A stretch of DNA of 36,532 nt from Pseudomonadota bacterium (GTDB taxonomy: Bacteria > Myxococcota > Myxococcia > Myxococcales > Myxococcaceae): NCBI GenBank assembly GCA_023424585.1, contig JAFADT010000156.1:1-36532 (forward strand), written 5' to 3'. Under the pieces are notes generated by a model, which saw only the letters and a list, made by a program, of their open reading frames with translations, made no database searches and had not been told where the DNA came from. Made by a program: the position numbers and the translations under genes. Positions within the stretch are counted from its first letter, which is position 1; each line of letters opens with the position of its first letter. Shown here one piece after another: positions 17,785-27,552 of this stretch.

Positions 17785-19170
17785 TCAGGCCTCCGCCGGG
17801 ACATGCAACGGCAAGGGCCGCTCCACCGGCGGCGGCGCCACGGTGGGGGCCTGGAGCACCGCCACCTGCTTGCCCGCGAGCTGGTTGGGCGTCGCGCGCT
17901 CCACGTGCACCTTCACGAGGGAGCCCGCCGGAGCATCGCCGTCGAAGTTCACGGTGCGGTTCTCCGGGGTGCGGCCGAAGCGCTTGGCGGCGTCGTAGCG
18001 CGAGCGGCCCTCGACGAGGACCTCCACGTCCAGCCCCACCTGCGCCTGGGTGTACTCGCCGCTGATGCGCCGCTGGAGCTTCTGGAGGCGCTCCAGCCGG
18101 GCCACCTTCACCTCATGCGGGATGGGGCCCCAGTCCTTCTCTCGCAGCGCGGCGCCCGTCTTGGGGCGCGGGCTGTAGACGAAGGAGAACTGGTTGTCGT
18201 ACTTCACCCGCTCGGTGAGCTGCATCGTCATCTCGAACTCCTCCTCGGTCTCACCGGGGAAGCCCACGATGATGTCCGTGGTGATGGCGATGCCGGGCCG
18301 CGCGGCGCGCAGCTTCTCCAGCCGCTCCATGTACTGCTCGACGGTGTAGTCGCGGCGCATCATCTTCAGGATGCGGTCGCTGCCGCACTGCACCGGCAGG
18401 TGGAAGTGCGGGGCGATCTTCGGCTGCACGCGGAAGGCTTCGATCAGCTCGTCCGACAGGTCATGCGGGTGGCTGGTGGTGAAGCGCACGCGCTCGATGC
18501 CCGGCACCTCCGCGGTGCGCAGCAGCAGCTGCGCGAAGCTGATGCCGCCCTGGTACGAATTGACGTTCTGGCCGATGAGCGTGACCTCGCGCACGCCCAC
18601 GCCCGCCAGGTCCGCGACCTCGGTGAGCACGTCCGGGAAGTTGCGGCTCACCTCGCGGCCACGGGTGTGCGGGACGATGCAGAAGGAGCAGACGTTGTCG
18701 CAGCCCTTCATCACGGTGACGAACTCGGTCACCTTGCCGCGGGACGTCTCCGCGTCCGCGCGCGGGAAGACGTACTCCTCGGAGTCCACGAAGGCCGTCT
18801 CCACCACGCGCTCGCGCGAGTCCTGCACGCGGGCGATCACCTCCGGCAGCTTCGCGATGTTGTCCGGGCCGAAGACGAAGTCCAGGTAGGGCACCTTCTT
18901 CAGCAGCTTGTCCTTCTCCTGCTGGGCCACGCAGCCGCCCACGCCCAGGATGGCGCCGCGGCTGGCCTTCACGGCGCGGTAGCGCCCCAGCGCGGAGAGC
19001 ATCTTGTCCTCGGCCTTCTCCCGGATGGAGCAGGTGTTGAGGATGATGAGGTCCGCGTTGTCCGGCTCCGGCGTGGGCACGTAGGACATCTTCGTCAACG
19101 CCTCGCTCATGCGGAGCGAGTCGTTGACGTTCATCTGGCAGCCGAAGGTGTGGATGAAGTAGCGCTTCAT
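17785..19170 (-). CDS. miaB: tRNA-2-methylthio-N6-dimethylallyladenosine synthase MiaB
   Basis: Radical-SAM methylthiotransferase that adds a methylthio group to i6A37 in tRNAs reading UNN codons. The 461-residue length is normal for the family. The N-terminal UPF0004 domain has its three cluster cysteines at Cys11 (FGCQMN), Cys47 (LNTCSIR) and Cys80 (VGGC). The radical-SAM cluster is GCDNVCSFC (Cys157, 161, 164). The conserved DIIVGFPGETEEEF follows, and a TRAM RNA-binding domain covers roughly residues 378-440. The C-terminal 20 residues are a Pro-rich tail. MiaB rather than MtaB or RimO is supported by HTFGCQMNVNDS and the SFCIVPHTRGRE context. The ATG at 19170 has AAGG 7 nt upstream. Two gamma-CA/cNMP genes follow closely. 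Confidence 0.97.
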   Translation of the reverse strand: MKRYFIHTFGCQMNVNDSLRMSEALTKMSYVPTPEPDNADLIILNTCSIREKAEDKMLSALGRYRAVKASRGAILGVGGCVAQQEKDKLLKKVPYLDFVFGPDNIAKLPEVIARVQDSRERVVETAFVDSEEYVFPRADAETSRGKVTEFVTVMKGCDNVCSFCIVPHTRGREVSRNFPDVLTEVADLAGVGVREVTLIGQNVNSYQGGISFAQLLLRTAEVPGIERVRFTTSHPHDLSDELIEAFRVQPKIAPHFHLPVQCGSDRILKMMRRDYTVEQYMERLEKLRAARPGIAITTDIIVGFPGETEEEFEMTMQLTERVKYDNQFSFVYSPRPKTGAALREKDWGPIPHEVKVARLERLQKLQRRISGEYTQAQVGLDVEVLVEGRSRYDAAKRFGRTPENRTVNFDGDAPAGSLVKVHVERATPNQLAGKQVAVLQAPTVAPPPVERPLPLHVPAEA

Positions 19171-19196
19171 GGGTAGGCCTTGAAGGAAAACGGGCC

Positions 19197-19225
19197 GTTA
19201 TGGAACGCCCGGACGCGGAATGCAA
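19197..19225 (-). promoter_or_regulatory. Possible promoter for miaB
   Basis: On the - strand, TTGCAT (19220-19225), a 17-bp spacer and CATAAC (19197-19202) lie 27 bp before the miaB start. The -10 is fair and the -35 weak. This is a visual match only. Confidence 0.28.
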
Positions 19226-19243
19226 CCGGGCGGACACGCCGGC

Positions 19244-19759
19244 TCATCCCCGGATGAGCACCTTCGTGAGCCGGGTGTGCAGCCCCAGCAGCTGGGCCTC
19301 GCGCTCGCGGAGCAGGGCCACCGTCTCCGCGCCGTACCGCCGGCCCAGGGCGTCCGTCTCCTGCTCCTGGTTCACCAGCTCGTCCTGGACGCGCTTCCTC
19401 ACCGCGTCCACCTCCGGCCCGGAGCGGGACGCCAGCTCCGTCAGCTTCGAGCGCAGCCGCTGCACGGTCCACCGCCGCCCGCCGAAGGCCCGGAGGATGG
19501 CGCTCCCCCACTCGGCCGCCTTCACGTCCAGGCCGCTGGCCTCCAGCGCCGCCTTGGACGCGCGGGCCATGGCCTCCGGGGCCGCGTCCGCCTCCACGTG
19601 CGCCAGGAAGGTCTCCTGGTAGCGAACCAGCTGGTCGAGCAGCGCGCTGTCCACCGGCCGTGACGCCATGCGCAGCGTGCGGTCGTCGGCGGCGTCGAGG
19701 TCCAGACCGGTCTCCACGTTGGGGACGTCCTGGTAGTCGTCGAAGAAGGACGGGGCCAT
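19244..19759 (-). CDS. Conserved-looking protein of unknown function
   Basis: 171 residues, acidic at the N-terminus (MAPSFFDDYQDVPN), then mostly predicted alpha-helix with many charged residues. The C-terminal half (ELASRSGPEVDAVRKRVQ and LREREAQLLGLHTRLTKV) looks coiled-coil-like. There is no signal peptide, membrane segment or cysteine motif. I do not recognise a family. The ATG at 19759 is well supported by AGGAG 6 nt upstream. It lies 30 nt after the VWA/CoxE-like gene and before miaB. The spacing suggests cotranscription with the VWA gene and perhaps a shared role, but that is inference. Confidence 0.8.
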   Translation of the reverse strand: MAPSFFDDYQDVPNVETGLDLDAADDRTLRMASRPVDSALLDQLVRYQETFLAHVEADAAPEAMARASKAALEASGLDVKAAEWGSAILRAFGGRRWTVQRLRSKLTELASRSGPEVDAVRKRVQDELVNQEQETDALGRRYGAETVALLREREAQLLGLHTRLTKVLIRG

Positions 19760-19789
19760 GGGGGCTCCTGTGTGGGGGAAGGGGTTGTT

Positions 19790-21187
19790 TCAGGCGGGGA
19801 CGAGCTGCTCCGCGATGCGGGCCAGGTCCGAGACGGAGTTGACGACCACGGCCTGGGTGCAGTGCTTCTCGTAGGTGAGCATCTCGCTGTCGCCGATGCC
19901 CCAGTTGCCCCGCTCCTCGGGGCAGATCCACAGCACGCGCTTGGCCTTGCGCTTCAGGTCCTTCAGGGCCCAGGCGTTGCTCGCGTTGTAGTTGTTCCGG
20001 CCGTCGCCGATGATCATCACGGTGGTGCGGCGCGTGATGCTGCCCAGGTGGTCGCGCGTGAAGTCCGCCAGCGCACGGCCGTAGTTGGAGTTGGAGCTCA
20101 TGGACACGGTCCGCCCGGCGGTCGCCGCGTCGATGGCCTCGTTCACGTCCAGGTCCTTGAAGAGCGGGGTGACCTCGCCCACGTCGGACACGAAGACGAA
20201 CGAGCGCACGCGCACGAACAGCGACTGGAGCGTGTGCATGAACAGCAGCATCATTCGGGACGCGTTGCGCACGGAGTCGGACACGTCGCAGAGCACCACC
20301 AGCTCCGGGCGCTCCGGCCGGCGGGTGCGGAACACGGGCACCATGGGCACGCCGTCCCAGGGCATGTTCCGGCGCAGCGTGCGCTGCGCGTGGAGCGACC
20401 CGCGCCGGTGCGAGCGCTGCTTGCGGATCATCCGGCTCTTGAGCTTCTCCGCCAGCGTGCGGACCGCGGCCTCCATCTGGTCCACCTCCGCCTGCGTGAG
20501 CAGGTGCAGCGCCTTCTCCGTGACGGAGTCCGTGCGGCGGCGGATGCGCGCCTCGGACTGGCGCTTCACCTCCGCGCGCGCGGCCTCCTCGATCTTGCGC
20601 ATGGCCGCGGCCACGTGGCGCGAGACGATCTCCACGCCCTCCGCGTGCAGCCCGCGCGCCTTGAGCTCGTCCTCCAGCGACTTGAGGTCGGACCGGGCCC
20701 GCTCCATGCCCGCGCCCGCCAGCATGCGCCGCGTGAAGAACCCCGTCTGGAGCGGGCTCTCCAACTGGCCCAGGTCCAGTTGGAGCGACGCCTGGCGGAA
20801 GAGCTGCGCCAGCCGCGCGCGGTCCCCCGCGAGGAGGGCCTGCGCGAGCGGGGACATCTCCGGCGCCAGCAGGTTCATCTGGTAGATGACCATCTTCAAC
20901 AGGTCGCCTTCCAGGTAGCCCTCCTCCTCCAGCTGCTTCGCCAGCGACTTGTCGATGGCCTCGAACGTGCGGGCCGCGCCGGAGAAGAAGAAGTCGAACG
21001 CGCGGCGGAACGTGTCCACGTCCAGCTCGCGCTTCACCAGCGTGGTGCGCAGCACGGAGCGGAACAGCGCGCGGTCCTGGACGCCGACCTCCGCGGTGGC
21101 GCGCAGGGCGTCCTGCACCTCGGACGTGCTGACGCGCACGCCGTTCTGGCGGAGGACTTCAGCGAACTCGACGATGCGGGCGTCCAT
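19790..21187 (-). CDS. VWA domain-containing protein, CoxE-like
   Basis: 465-residue cytosolic protein. The first roughly 270 residues are helical and charged. The C-terminal part is a von Willebrand A domain of the CoxE type, starting near ELVVLCDVSDSVR. This holds the metal-site motif DxSxS (DVSDS), then SNSNYGRAL and IIGDGRNNYNAS, which are typical CoxE signatures. Family members usually work with MoxR-type AAA+ ATPases in metal-cofactor insertion or protein-complex assembly. No MoxR gene is visible in this window, so its partner must be elsewhere or absent. The ATG at 21187 lies 6 nt after the RNA methyltransferase stop, so the two are probably cotranscribed. Confidence 0.9.
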   Translation of the reverse strand: MDARIVEFAEVLRQNGVRVSTSEVQDALRATAEVGVQDRALFRSVLRTTLVKRELDVDTFRRAFDFFFSGAARTFEAIDKSLAKQLEEEGYLEGDLLKMVIYQMNLLAPEMSPLAQALLAGDRARLAQLFRQASLQLDLGQLESPLQTGFFTRRMLAGAGMERARSDLKSLEDELKARGLHAEGVEIVSRHVAAAMRKIEEAARAEVKRQSEARIRRRTDSVTEKALHLLTQAEVDQMEAAVRTLAEKLKSRMIRKQRSHRRGSLHAQRTLRRNMPWDGVPMVPVFRTRRPERPELVVLCDVSDSVRNASRMMLLFMHTLQSLFVRVRSFVFVSDVGEVTPLFKDLDVNEAIDAATAGRTVSMSSNSNYGRALADFTRDHLGSITRRTTVMIIGDGRNNYNASNAWALKDLKRKAKRVLWICPEERGNWGIGDSEMLTYEKHCTQAVVVNSVSDLARIAEQLVPA

Positions 21188-21193
21188 GGCGCG

Positions 21194-22489
21194 TCAGGCT
21201 CCCCGTTCGAAGGACATCACCGCTTCCACGTGGTGCGTCTGCGGGAACATGTCCACCACCTGGAGCGCCACCGGCTTGTAACCGGCCTCCACCAGCCCCG
21301 CCGCGTCGCGCGCCAGCGAGGCCGGGTCGCACGCCACGTAGACGACCCGGCGCACGCTCAGCGCGCGCAGCCACTTCGCCAGGCCCGGGGCCCCGGCCCG
21401 GGGCGGGTCCGCGAGGCACAGGTCGAACGAGCGCCCCTCCGCCACCAGCCCGTCGCACACCTTGCGCGCGTCGCCCTGGACGAAGCGCACGTTGGCCACC
21501 CCACCCTCGCGAGCGCTCCGCTGCGCCAGCTCCACGCCCACCGGAGACGACTCCACCCCCAGCACCGCCCCGGCCGTCCCCGCCAGGGGGAACGTGAAGT
21601 TGCCGTTGCCGGAGTACAGCTCCAGCACGGAGTCCGTCTCCCGCGCGCCCAGCTCGTACAGGGCCGCCGTGACGAGCCCCACGTTGGCCTCCGCGTGCGC
21701 CTGGGCGAACGCGTCCGGCCGCAGGTACACCGGCACCTCCGGGCGCAGCGGGGACAGCGAGCGCAGCACCGGCCGGCCAACGAGCCGCGCCGAGCCCTCC
21801 CTGGGCACCAGCACCGCGCCCTCCAGCCGCAGCGCCCGCACCGCGGCCTCCGCCGCCTCCAGGTGTCGCGAGGTCACCGGGCCGCTGAGGTTCACCGCGA
21901 ACGCGGCCTTGTCGCCCTCGGCCAGCAGCAGCACCTCCTCCGTGTCCCTGGCCAGCGGCTTGAGCAGCGGGGCCAGCCTCCCGGGCAGCGCCGTGAGCGC
22001 CGGCGTGAGCGCGGGGCAGACGTCCACGGGGACGCGCTCGTGCGTGCGCCGGCCGAAGTAGCCGAGCGCCCCCTTGCCCGCCCCGTGCAGCACCGCGCGG
22101 CGGCGGTAGCCCCAGTCCCGGGGCGCCACCATCAACGGCCGCACGGCGAAGTCCGAGCGCTTCAGGTGGCCCAGGTGCTCCAGCGTGGACAGGACGATCT
22201 CCTGCTTCGCGGACCGCTGCGCCGGGACGGACAGCTCCAGCCAGTCACAGCCGCCGCACGCGTCCGAGCGCACGCAGCGCGACGACACGCGCGCCGCCCC
22301 GTCCGTCAGCACCTGGCCCAGGTGGCCGCGCAGCACCTTGCCCTGGGCCTCCAGGAGGACGCGCACGGTGTCGCCGGGGAAGGCGCCGGGCACGAAGACG
22401 GTGCGCCCCTGCCACTGGGCCACGCCTTCGCCCAGCTGGCCCAGCCGCTCGATGGTCAGTTCAATGGGGGCTTCGGGCAGCGTCGTCAT
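21194..22489 (-). CDS. Class I SAM-dependent RNA uracil-C5 methyltransferase (TrmA/RlmCD/RlmD family)
   Basis: Methylates C5 of a uridine in rRNA or tRNA. The 431 residues carry an N-terminal TRAM domain (about 10-62), then a 4Fe-4S site with Cys72, Cys78, Cys81 (DACGGCDW) and Cys158 (VDVCPAL). The catalytic methyltransferase domain follows. SAM-binding motif I is LELYSGNGNFTFPLA near 289, motif IV is DPPRAG at 361-366, the nucleophile is Cys387 in YVACDPASLARD, and the general-base Glu422 is in HHVEAVM. All catalytic positions are present, so the enzyme looks active. RlmD-like is likely because of the cluster, but the exact target uridine cannot be assigned. The ATG at 22489 follows the PilZ stop by 39 nt. 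Confidence 0.93.
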   Translation of the reverse strand: MTTLPEAPIELTIERLGQLGEGVAQWQGRTVFVPGAFPGDTVRVLLEAQGKVLRGHLGQVLTDGAARVSSRCVRSDACGGCDWLELSVPAQRSAKQEIVLSTLEHLGHLKRSDFAVRPLMVAPRDWGYRRRAVLHGAGKGALGYFGRRTHERVPVDVCPALTPALTALPGRLAPLLKPLARDTEEVLLLAEGDKAAFAVNLSGPVTSRHLEAAEAAVRALRLEGAVLVPREGSARLVGRPVLRSLSPLRPEVPVYLRPDAFAQAHAEANVGLVTAALYELGARETDSVLELYSGNGNFTFPLAGTAGAVLGVESSPVGVELAQRSAREGGVANVRFVQGDARKVCDGLVAEGRSFDLCLADPPRAGAPGLAKWLRALSVRRVVYVACDPASLARDAAGLVEAGYKPVALQVVDMFPQTHHVEAVMSFERGA

Positions 22490-22528
22490 CGCAGGCGCAC
22501 TCGCGGGGGCCGCCTGGGTGGGGCCGCC

Positions 22529-22921
22529 CTACTTCCGGGTCGCGCTGCCACGCTCGTCCGCCGGCAGGGCTTCCCGCAGGCGCTCCACGAACGCTTCGAT
22601 GCGCGACCGCTTCTCGTCGTCAACGTCCAGGAACTCCACCGCCATCCCCGGCACCTCGTGCCCCGGCGTCCCCTGGGGGTTGGTGCGGGTCACCTTCCCG
22701 GACAGGTCCACCGGGAAGCTGGCGCCCGGCAGCGACACCAGCAGGCGCACCACCGTGCCCACCGGCAGCGGCTGCGGGGTGTTGATGTAGATGCCGCCGC
22801 GCGACAGGTTCACCGCCCAGTCCGTCACGAAGCCCGACACCGTGCGGTACGCCACGGGCAGCTCGTGATCGATGCGGTGCGCGCGAGGCGCGGGGACGGG
22901 CTTCTCCGAAGTGTCGGCCAT
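22529..22921 (-). CDS. PilZ domain protein
   Basis: Cytosolic protein of 130 residues that is essentially one PilZ beta-barrel. The second half of the c-di-GMP signature is clear (AVNLSRGGIYINT, the D/N-x-S-x-x-G pattern), as are the following PLPVGTVVRLLV and the closing GMAVEFLDVD. The N-terminal RxxxR arm is not intact (PRAHRIDHELPVAYR), so c-di-GMP binding is doubtful. Myxobacteria have many such PilZ paralogues, often in motility or signalling. I chose the ATG at 22921 (MADTSEK) because GGAG lies 6 nt upstream. The frame extends to 22990, but that would run into the hairpin at 22949-22988. Confidence 0.88.
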   Translation of the reverse strand: MADTSEKPVPAPRAHRIDHELPVAYRTVSGFVTDWAVNLSRGGIYINTPQPLPVGTVVRLLVSLPGASFPVDLSGKVTRTNPQGTPGHEVPGMAVEFLDVDDEKRSRIEAFVERLREALPADERGSATRK

Positions 22922-22948
22922 GACGTGCTCCGCGCCCCGGGGATGGGG

Positions 22949-22988
22949 GCCTCCGTCCCGCCGCCAGACAGTGGCGAGAGACGGAGGC
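22949..22988 (-). terminator. Terminator-like hairpin between the CoA-transferase and PilZ genes
   Basis: Perfect 9-bp arms (22949-22957 and 22980-22988), with an inner 5-bp stem (22962-22966 and 22972-22976) and a 5-nt loop. It starts about 18 nt past the CoA-transferase B stop. No T-run follows, so it may attenuate rather than fully stop transcription. Confidence 0.42.
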
Positions 22989-23006
22989 ACACCCTAGCAC
23001 CCTACG

Positions 23007-23669
23007 TCAGGCAGGGAATTTCATCTCGCGCAGGTCGGGCGCGACCTTCAGCCTGGGCTCGGTGAGCTGCTGCACCCGCTCCACCGTCAGTCCGGGCGCC
23101 AGCTCCCGGAGGACCAGGCCCTCCGGCGTCACGTCGAGGAACGCGTGGTCCGTGACGATGTGGTGCACGCACTTGAGGCCGGTCAGCGGCAGCGAGCACT
23201 TCTTCAGGATCTTGGGCTGCCCGTCCTTGTTGGCGTGCTCCATGGCCACGTAGATGCGCTTGGCCCCGACGGCCAGGTCCATGGCGCCGCCCATGCCCTT
23301 CACCATCTTGCCGGGGATCATCCAGTTGGCCAGGTCACCCTCTTCGCTGACCTCCATGGCGCCCAGCACGGCCAGGTCGATGTGGCCGCCGCGGATCATC
23401 CCGAAGGACAGCGCCGAGTCGAAGAAGGCGGAGCCCTTCACCACCGTCACCGTCTCCTTGCCGGCGTTGATGAGGTCCGGGTCCTCGCTCCCCTCCTCCG
23501 GGTACGGCCCGATGCCGAGCAGGCCGTTCTCCGACTGGAGCACCACCTCCACCCCGGGCGGGATGTAGTTGGGGACCAGCGTGGGGATGCCGATGCCCAG
23601 GTTCACGTAGAAGCCGTCCTTCAGCTCCTGGGCGATGCGCTGCGCGATCTGTTCACGGGTCAGGGGCAT
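23007..23669 (-). CDS. 3-oxoacid (acetoacetate-type) CoA-transferase, subunit B
   Basis: Beta subunit of a class I CoA transferase, moving CoA from a donor such as succinyl-CoA or acetyl-CoA to acetoacetate or a related short acid. It is 220 residues, normal for this subunit. The signature SENG carries the catalytic Glu47 ([13 protein letters not shown]), which forms the glutamyl-CoA thioester. [28 protein letters not shown] and [13 protein letters not shown] are further family landmarks. Its ATG is 3 nt after the TGA of subunit A, so translation is almost certainly coupled. The order thiolase-subunit A-subunit B points to ketone-body or branched/short-acid catabolism. Confidence 0.95.
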   Translation of the reverse strand: MPLTREQIAQRIAQELKDGFYVNLGIGIPTLVPNYIPPGVEVVLQSENGLLGIGPYPEEGSEDPDLINAGKETVTVVKGSAFFDSALSFGMIRGGHIDLAVLGAMEVSEEGDLANWMIPGKMVKGMGGAMDLAVGAKRIYVAMEHANKDGQPKILKKCSLPLTGLKCVHHIVTDHAFLDVTPEGLVLRELAPGLTVERVQQLTEPRLKVAPDLREMKFPA

Positions 23670-23672
23670 GGC

Positions 23673-24374
23673 TCAGGACGCCTTCTTGCGGACGGTCCGC
23701 CGCTCGATCCACTTCTGGAGGTTCTGCGCCTGCACGATGCGGTGCACGAAGATGCTCGGGATGTGCACCTGATCCGGGTCGATCTCCCCCGGCTGCACGA
23801 TGTGCTCCGCCTCCACGATGGTGACCTTCGCGGCCATGCACATCATGGGCGTGAAGTTCCGCGCCGTCTTGTGGAACACCAGGTTGCCCCAGGTGTCCGC
23901 CTTCCAGGCGTGGACGATGGCGAAGTCGGCCTTGAGCGGCGTCTCCAGCACGTGGAGCCGCCCGTCGATGACGCGCGTCTCCTTGCCCTCCGCCACCTGG
24001 GTGCCCGCGCCCGTCGGCGTGAAGAACCCGCCGATGCCGCAGCCCCCGGCGCGGATGCGCTCCGCGAGCGTGCCCTGCGGGTTCAGCTCCACCTCCAGCT
24101 CGCCGGAGAGGAACTGCCGCTCGAACTCCTTGTTCTCCCCCACGTAGCTGGCGACCATCTTCTTCACCTGCTTGTTCTGCAGGAGGATGCCCAGCCCCAG
24201 CTCCGTGGTGCCGCAGTTGTTGGAGATGATGGTGAGGCCCCTCACGTTCTTCTTGTGCAGGGCCGTGATGAGGTTCTCGGGGTTGCCGCACAGCCCGAAC
24301 CCACCACTCATCAGGGTGATGTTGTCCGGGATGTCGGCGACCGCCTCATCCGCGCTCGCGTAGACCTTGTTCAT
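23673..24374 (-). CDS. 3-oxoacid (acetoacetate-type) CoA-transferase, subunit A
   Basis: Alpha subunit, 233 residues, partner of the gene directly downstream. Family motifs are MSGGFGLCGNPENLI near residue 22 (CoA-binding glycine loop) and LTIISNNCGTTELGLG near 47. Others are GTLAERIRAGGCGIGGFFTPTG near 101 and the conserved HAWKADTWGNL near 155. The last of these favours acetoacetate/succinyl-type enzymes over glutaconate CoA transferases. The ATG at 24374 is preceded by AAGGA and lies 14 nt after the thiolase stop. A role in converting acetoacetate to acetoacetyl-CoA for cleavage by the thiolase fits the context. The exact acid substrate is not shown by sequence. Confidence 0.95.
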   Translation of the reverse strand: MNKVYASADEAVADIPDNITLMSGGFGLCGNPENLITALHKKNVRGLTIISNNCGTTELGLGILLQNKQVKKMVASYVGENKEFERQFLSGELEVELNPQGTLAERIRAGGCGIGGFFTPTGAGTQVAEGKETRVIDGRLHVLETPLKADFAIVHAWKADTWGNLVFHKTARNFTPMMCMAAKVTIVEAEHIVQPGEIDPDQVHIPSIFVHRIVQAQNLQKWIERRTVRKKAS

Positions 24375-24388
24375 GCGGGCGGTGTCCT

Positions 24389-25570
24389 TTAGCGCTCGAC
24401 CATCAGCGCGATGCCTTCGCCGCCGCCGATGCAGAGCGACGCCACGCCGCGCTTCTTGTTCTGGTCCTTCATCGTCTGGAGCAGCGTGACGAGCACGCGC
24501 GTGCCGGACGCGCCAATGGGGTGGCCGAGCACCACCGCGCCGCCGCGCACGTTCACCCTGGCGGGATCCAGGCCGAGCAGGCGGTTGTTGGCGATGGACA
24601 CCACGGAGAAGGCCTCGTTGATCTCCCAGAGGTCCACGTCCTTGACCGTCACGTTCTGCTTCTTGAGCAGCGCGTTGATGGCGTCCGCCGGCGCGATGGT
24701 GAACTCCACCGGCTTGCGGGCGGCCTGCGCGTAGCCCTTGATGCGGCCCAGGATGGTGCGGCCCTCCGCCTTCGCCCGCTCCTCGCTCATCAGCACCACG
24801 GCCGCGGCGCCGTCGTTGATGGAGGACGCATTGGCGGCCGTCACCGTGCCGTCCTTCTTGAACACCGGCTTCAGGCCCGGGATCTTGTCCGGCTTGGCGT
24901 TCTTGGGGCCCTCGTCCTCGGAGACGGTGGTGAACTCATCCGGCTTCTTGCCGGGGATCTGCACGGGGACGATCTCCGCGGCGAACAGGCCCTCCTTCTG
25001 GGACTGGATGGCGCGGCGCGTGGACTCCAGCGCGAACTCGTCCTGCTGCGCGCGGCTGATGTTCTGCGAGGTGGCGCACTCCTCGGCACAGATGCCCATG
25101 TGGACGTTGCCGTACACGTCCCAGAGGCCGTCGTTGATCATCGCGTCCTTGAACTCCACGTTCCCCATGCGGGCGCCGCCGCGCATGGTGTGGCTCAGGT
25201 AGGGCGCGTTGGACATGGACTCCATGCCGCCCGCGACGACGACGTCCGCGTCGCCCAGCGCGATGGCCTGCGCCGCGGCGATCACCGTCTTCAGGCCGGA
25301 GCCACAGACCTTGTTCAGGGTGACGGCCGGCACGGTGTCCGGGAGGCCGGCGAAGAGGGCCGCCTGGCGCGCCGGGGCCTGGCCCACGCCCGCCTGGAGG
25401 ACGCAGCCCATGATGACCTCCTGCACGGCCTCCGGCTTCACGCCCGCGCGCTCCAGCGCCGCCTTGATGGCGATGGCACCCAGCTGGGGCGCGGTGAGCT
25501 TGGACAGCGCTCCCTGGAAGGAGCCGATAGGGGTACGGGCCGCGCCCACGATGACGACTTCACGAGCCAT
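24389..25570 (-). CDS. Acetyl-CoA C-acetyltransferase (thiolase)
   Basis: Biosynthetic-type thiolase that interconverts acetoacetyl-CoA plus CoA with two acetyl-CoA. The 393 residues give the usual length, and the active site is complete. The nucleophile is Cys89 (LNKVCGSGLKTV), His350 is in VVLGHPIGASG, and the second catalytic Cys380 is in LCIGGGEG. These positions match Zoogloea-type acetoacetyl-CoA thiolases almost exactly. The pantetheine loop and NEAFS (WEINEAFSVVS) are also present. The ATG at 25570 has AGGAGG 7 nt upstream. First gene of the thiolase-CoA-transferase operon, with a candidate promoter at 25627-25655. It completes the beta-oxidation set whose earlier enzymes lie across rpsA. 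Confidence 0.96.
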   Translation of the reverse strand: MAREVVIVGAARTPIGSFQGALSKLTAPQLGAIAIKAALERAGVKPEAVQEVIMGCVLQAGVGQAPARQAALFAGLPDTVPAVTLNKVCGSGLKTVIAAAQAIALGDADVVVAGGMESMSNAPYLSHTMRGGARMGNVEFKDAMINDGLWDVYGNVHMGICAEECATSQNISRAQQDEFALESTRRAIQSQKEGLFAAEIVPVQIPGKKPDEFTTVSEDEGPKNAKPDKIPGLKPVFKKDGTVTAANASSINDGAAAVVLMSEERAKAEGRTILGRIKGYAQAARKPVEFTIAPADAINALLKKQNVTVKDVDLWEINEAFSVVSIANNRLLGLDPARVNVRGGAVVLGHPIGASGTRVLVTLLQTMKDQNKKRGVASLCIGGGEGIALMVER

Positions 25571-25610
25571 GGAATTGCCTCCTGGAGAGGGAACCGTCTG
25601 GAGAAGGGAA

Positions 25611-25643
25611 AAAGCGCCGGGAGGGACTTATCACGGGCGCTTT
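25611..25643. repeat. Inverted repeat around the thiolase -10 region
   Basis: Perfect 8-bp arms (25611-25618 and 25636-25643) separated by 17 nt. On the - strand the second arm runs into TTTTT, so it could be a second terminator after rpsA. It also brackets the candidate -10 box of the thiolase promoter, so it could instead be an operator. Confidence 0.4.
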
Positions 25644-25655
25644 CCGGCGAATCAA
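25627..25655 (-). promoter_or_regulatory. Candidate housekeeping promoter of the thiolase operon
   Basis: On the - strand, TTGATT (25650-25655), exactly 17 bp, then GATAAG (25627-25632). Each hexamer matches 4 of 6 consensus bases. The expected start is near 25620, giving a leader of about 50 nt that contains the AGGAGG ribosome-binding site. Visual match only. Confidence 0.42.
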
Positions 25656-25662
25656 ATGGAAA

Positions 25663-25692
25663 CGGCCGGGCTCCCCGCGGGGAACCCGGCCG
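25663..25692 (-). terminator. Rho-independent-type terminator of rpsA
   Basis: 14-bp stem with one C/A mismatch (25663-25676 with 25679-25692), 26 nt past the rpsA stop. On the - strand it is followed by TTTCCATTTGATT, the most T-rich stretch in this part of the window. Confidence 0.6.
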
Positions 25693-25718
25693 CTATTCAC
25701 GTCAGGACGTTGGGCTGA

Positions 25719-27425
<1,707 letters not shown>

Positions 27426-27511
27426 GAATGGGAAGTCCTTGGAACGGTACAGCTGCCCCCTGTTTGAATGGGTGCGCGGCCGCCTGCGGGGAGCGACGGG
27501 AAACCGCGGGT

Positions 27512-27528
27512 GTCCCCCAAATGGGGAC
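27512..27528 (-). promoter_or_regulatory. Small hairpin in the rpsA leader
   Basis: Perfect 6-bp stem (27512-27517 with 27523-27528) and a 5-nt A/T-containing loop, about 90 nt before the rpsA start. S1 genes are autoregulated in other bacteria, so this is a candidate leader element. A chance hairpin is equally possible. Confidence 0.3.
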
Positions 27529-27552
27529 GCAAGGCTGGTTGGAAGCCGCGCA

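Noticed and set aside
22529..22990. Longer PilZ protein starting at 22990
   Set aside because: The extra 23 residues lie over the intergenic hairpin, have no conserved look and no ribosome-binding site. The ATG at 22921 has GGAG at good spacing.
19772..23065. 1097-residue open frame on the + strand opposite the VWA, methyltransferase and PilZ genes
   Set aside because: Composition typical of antisense high-GC frames, with no motifs. Three well-defined genes occupy the other strand.
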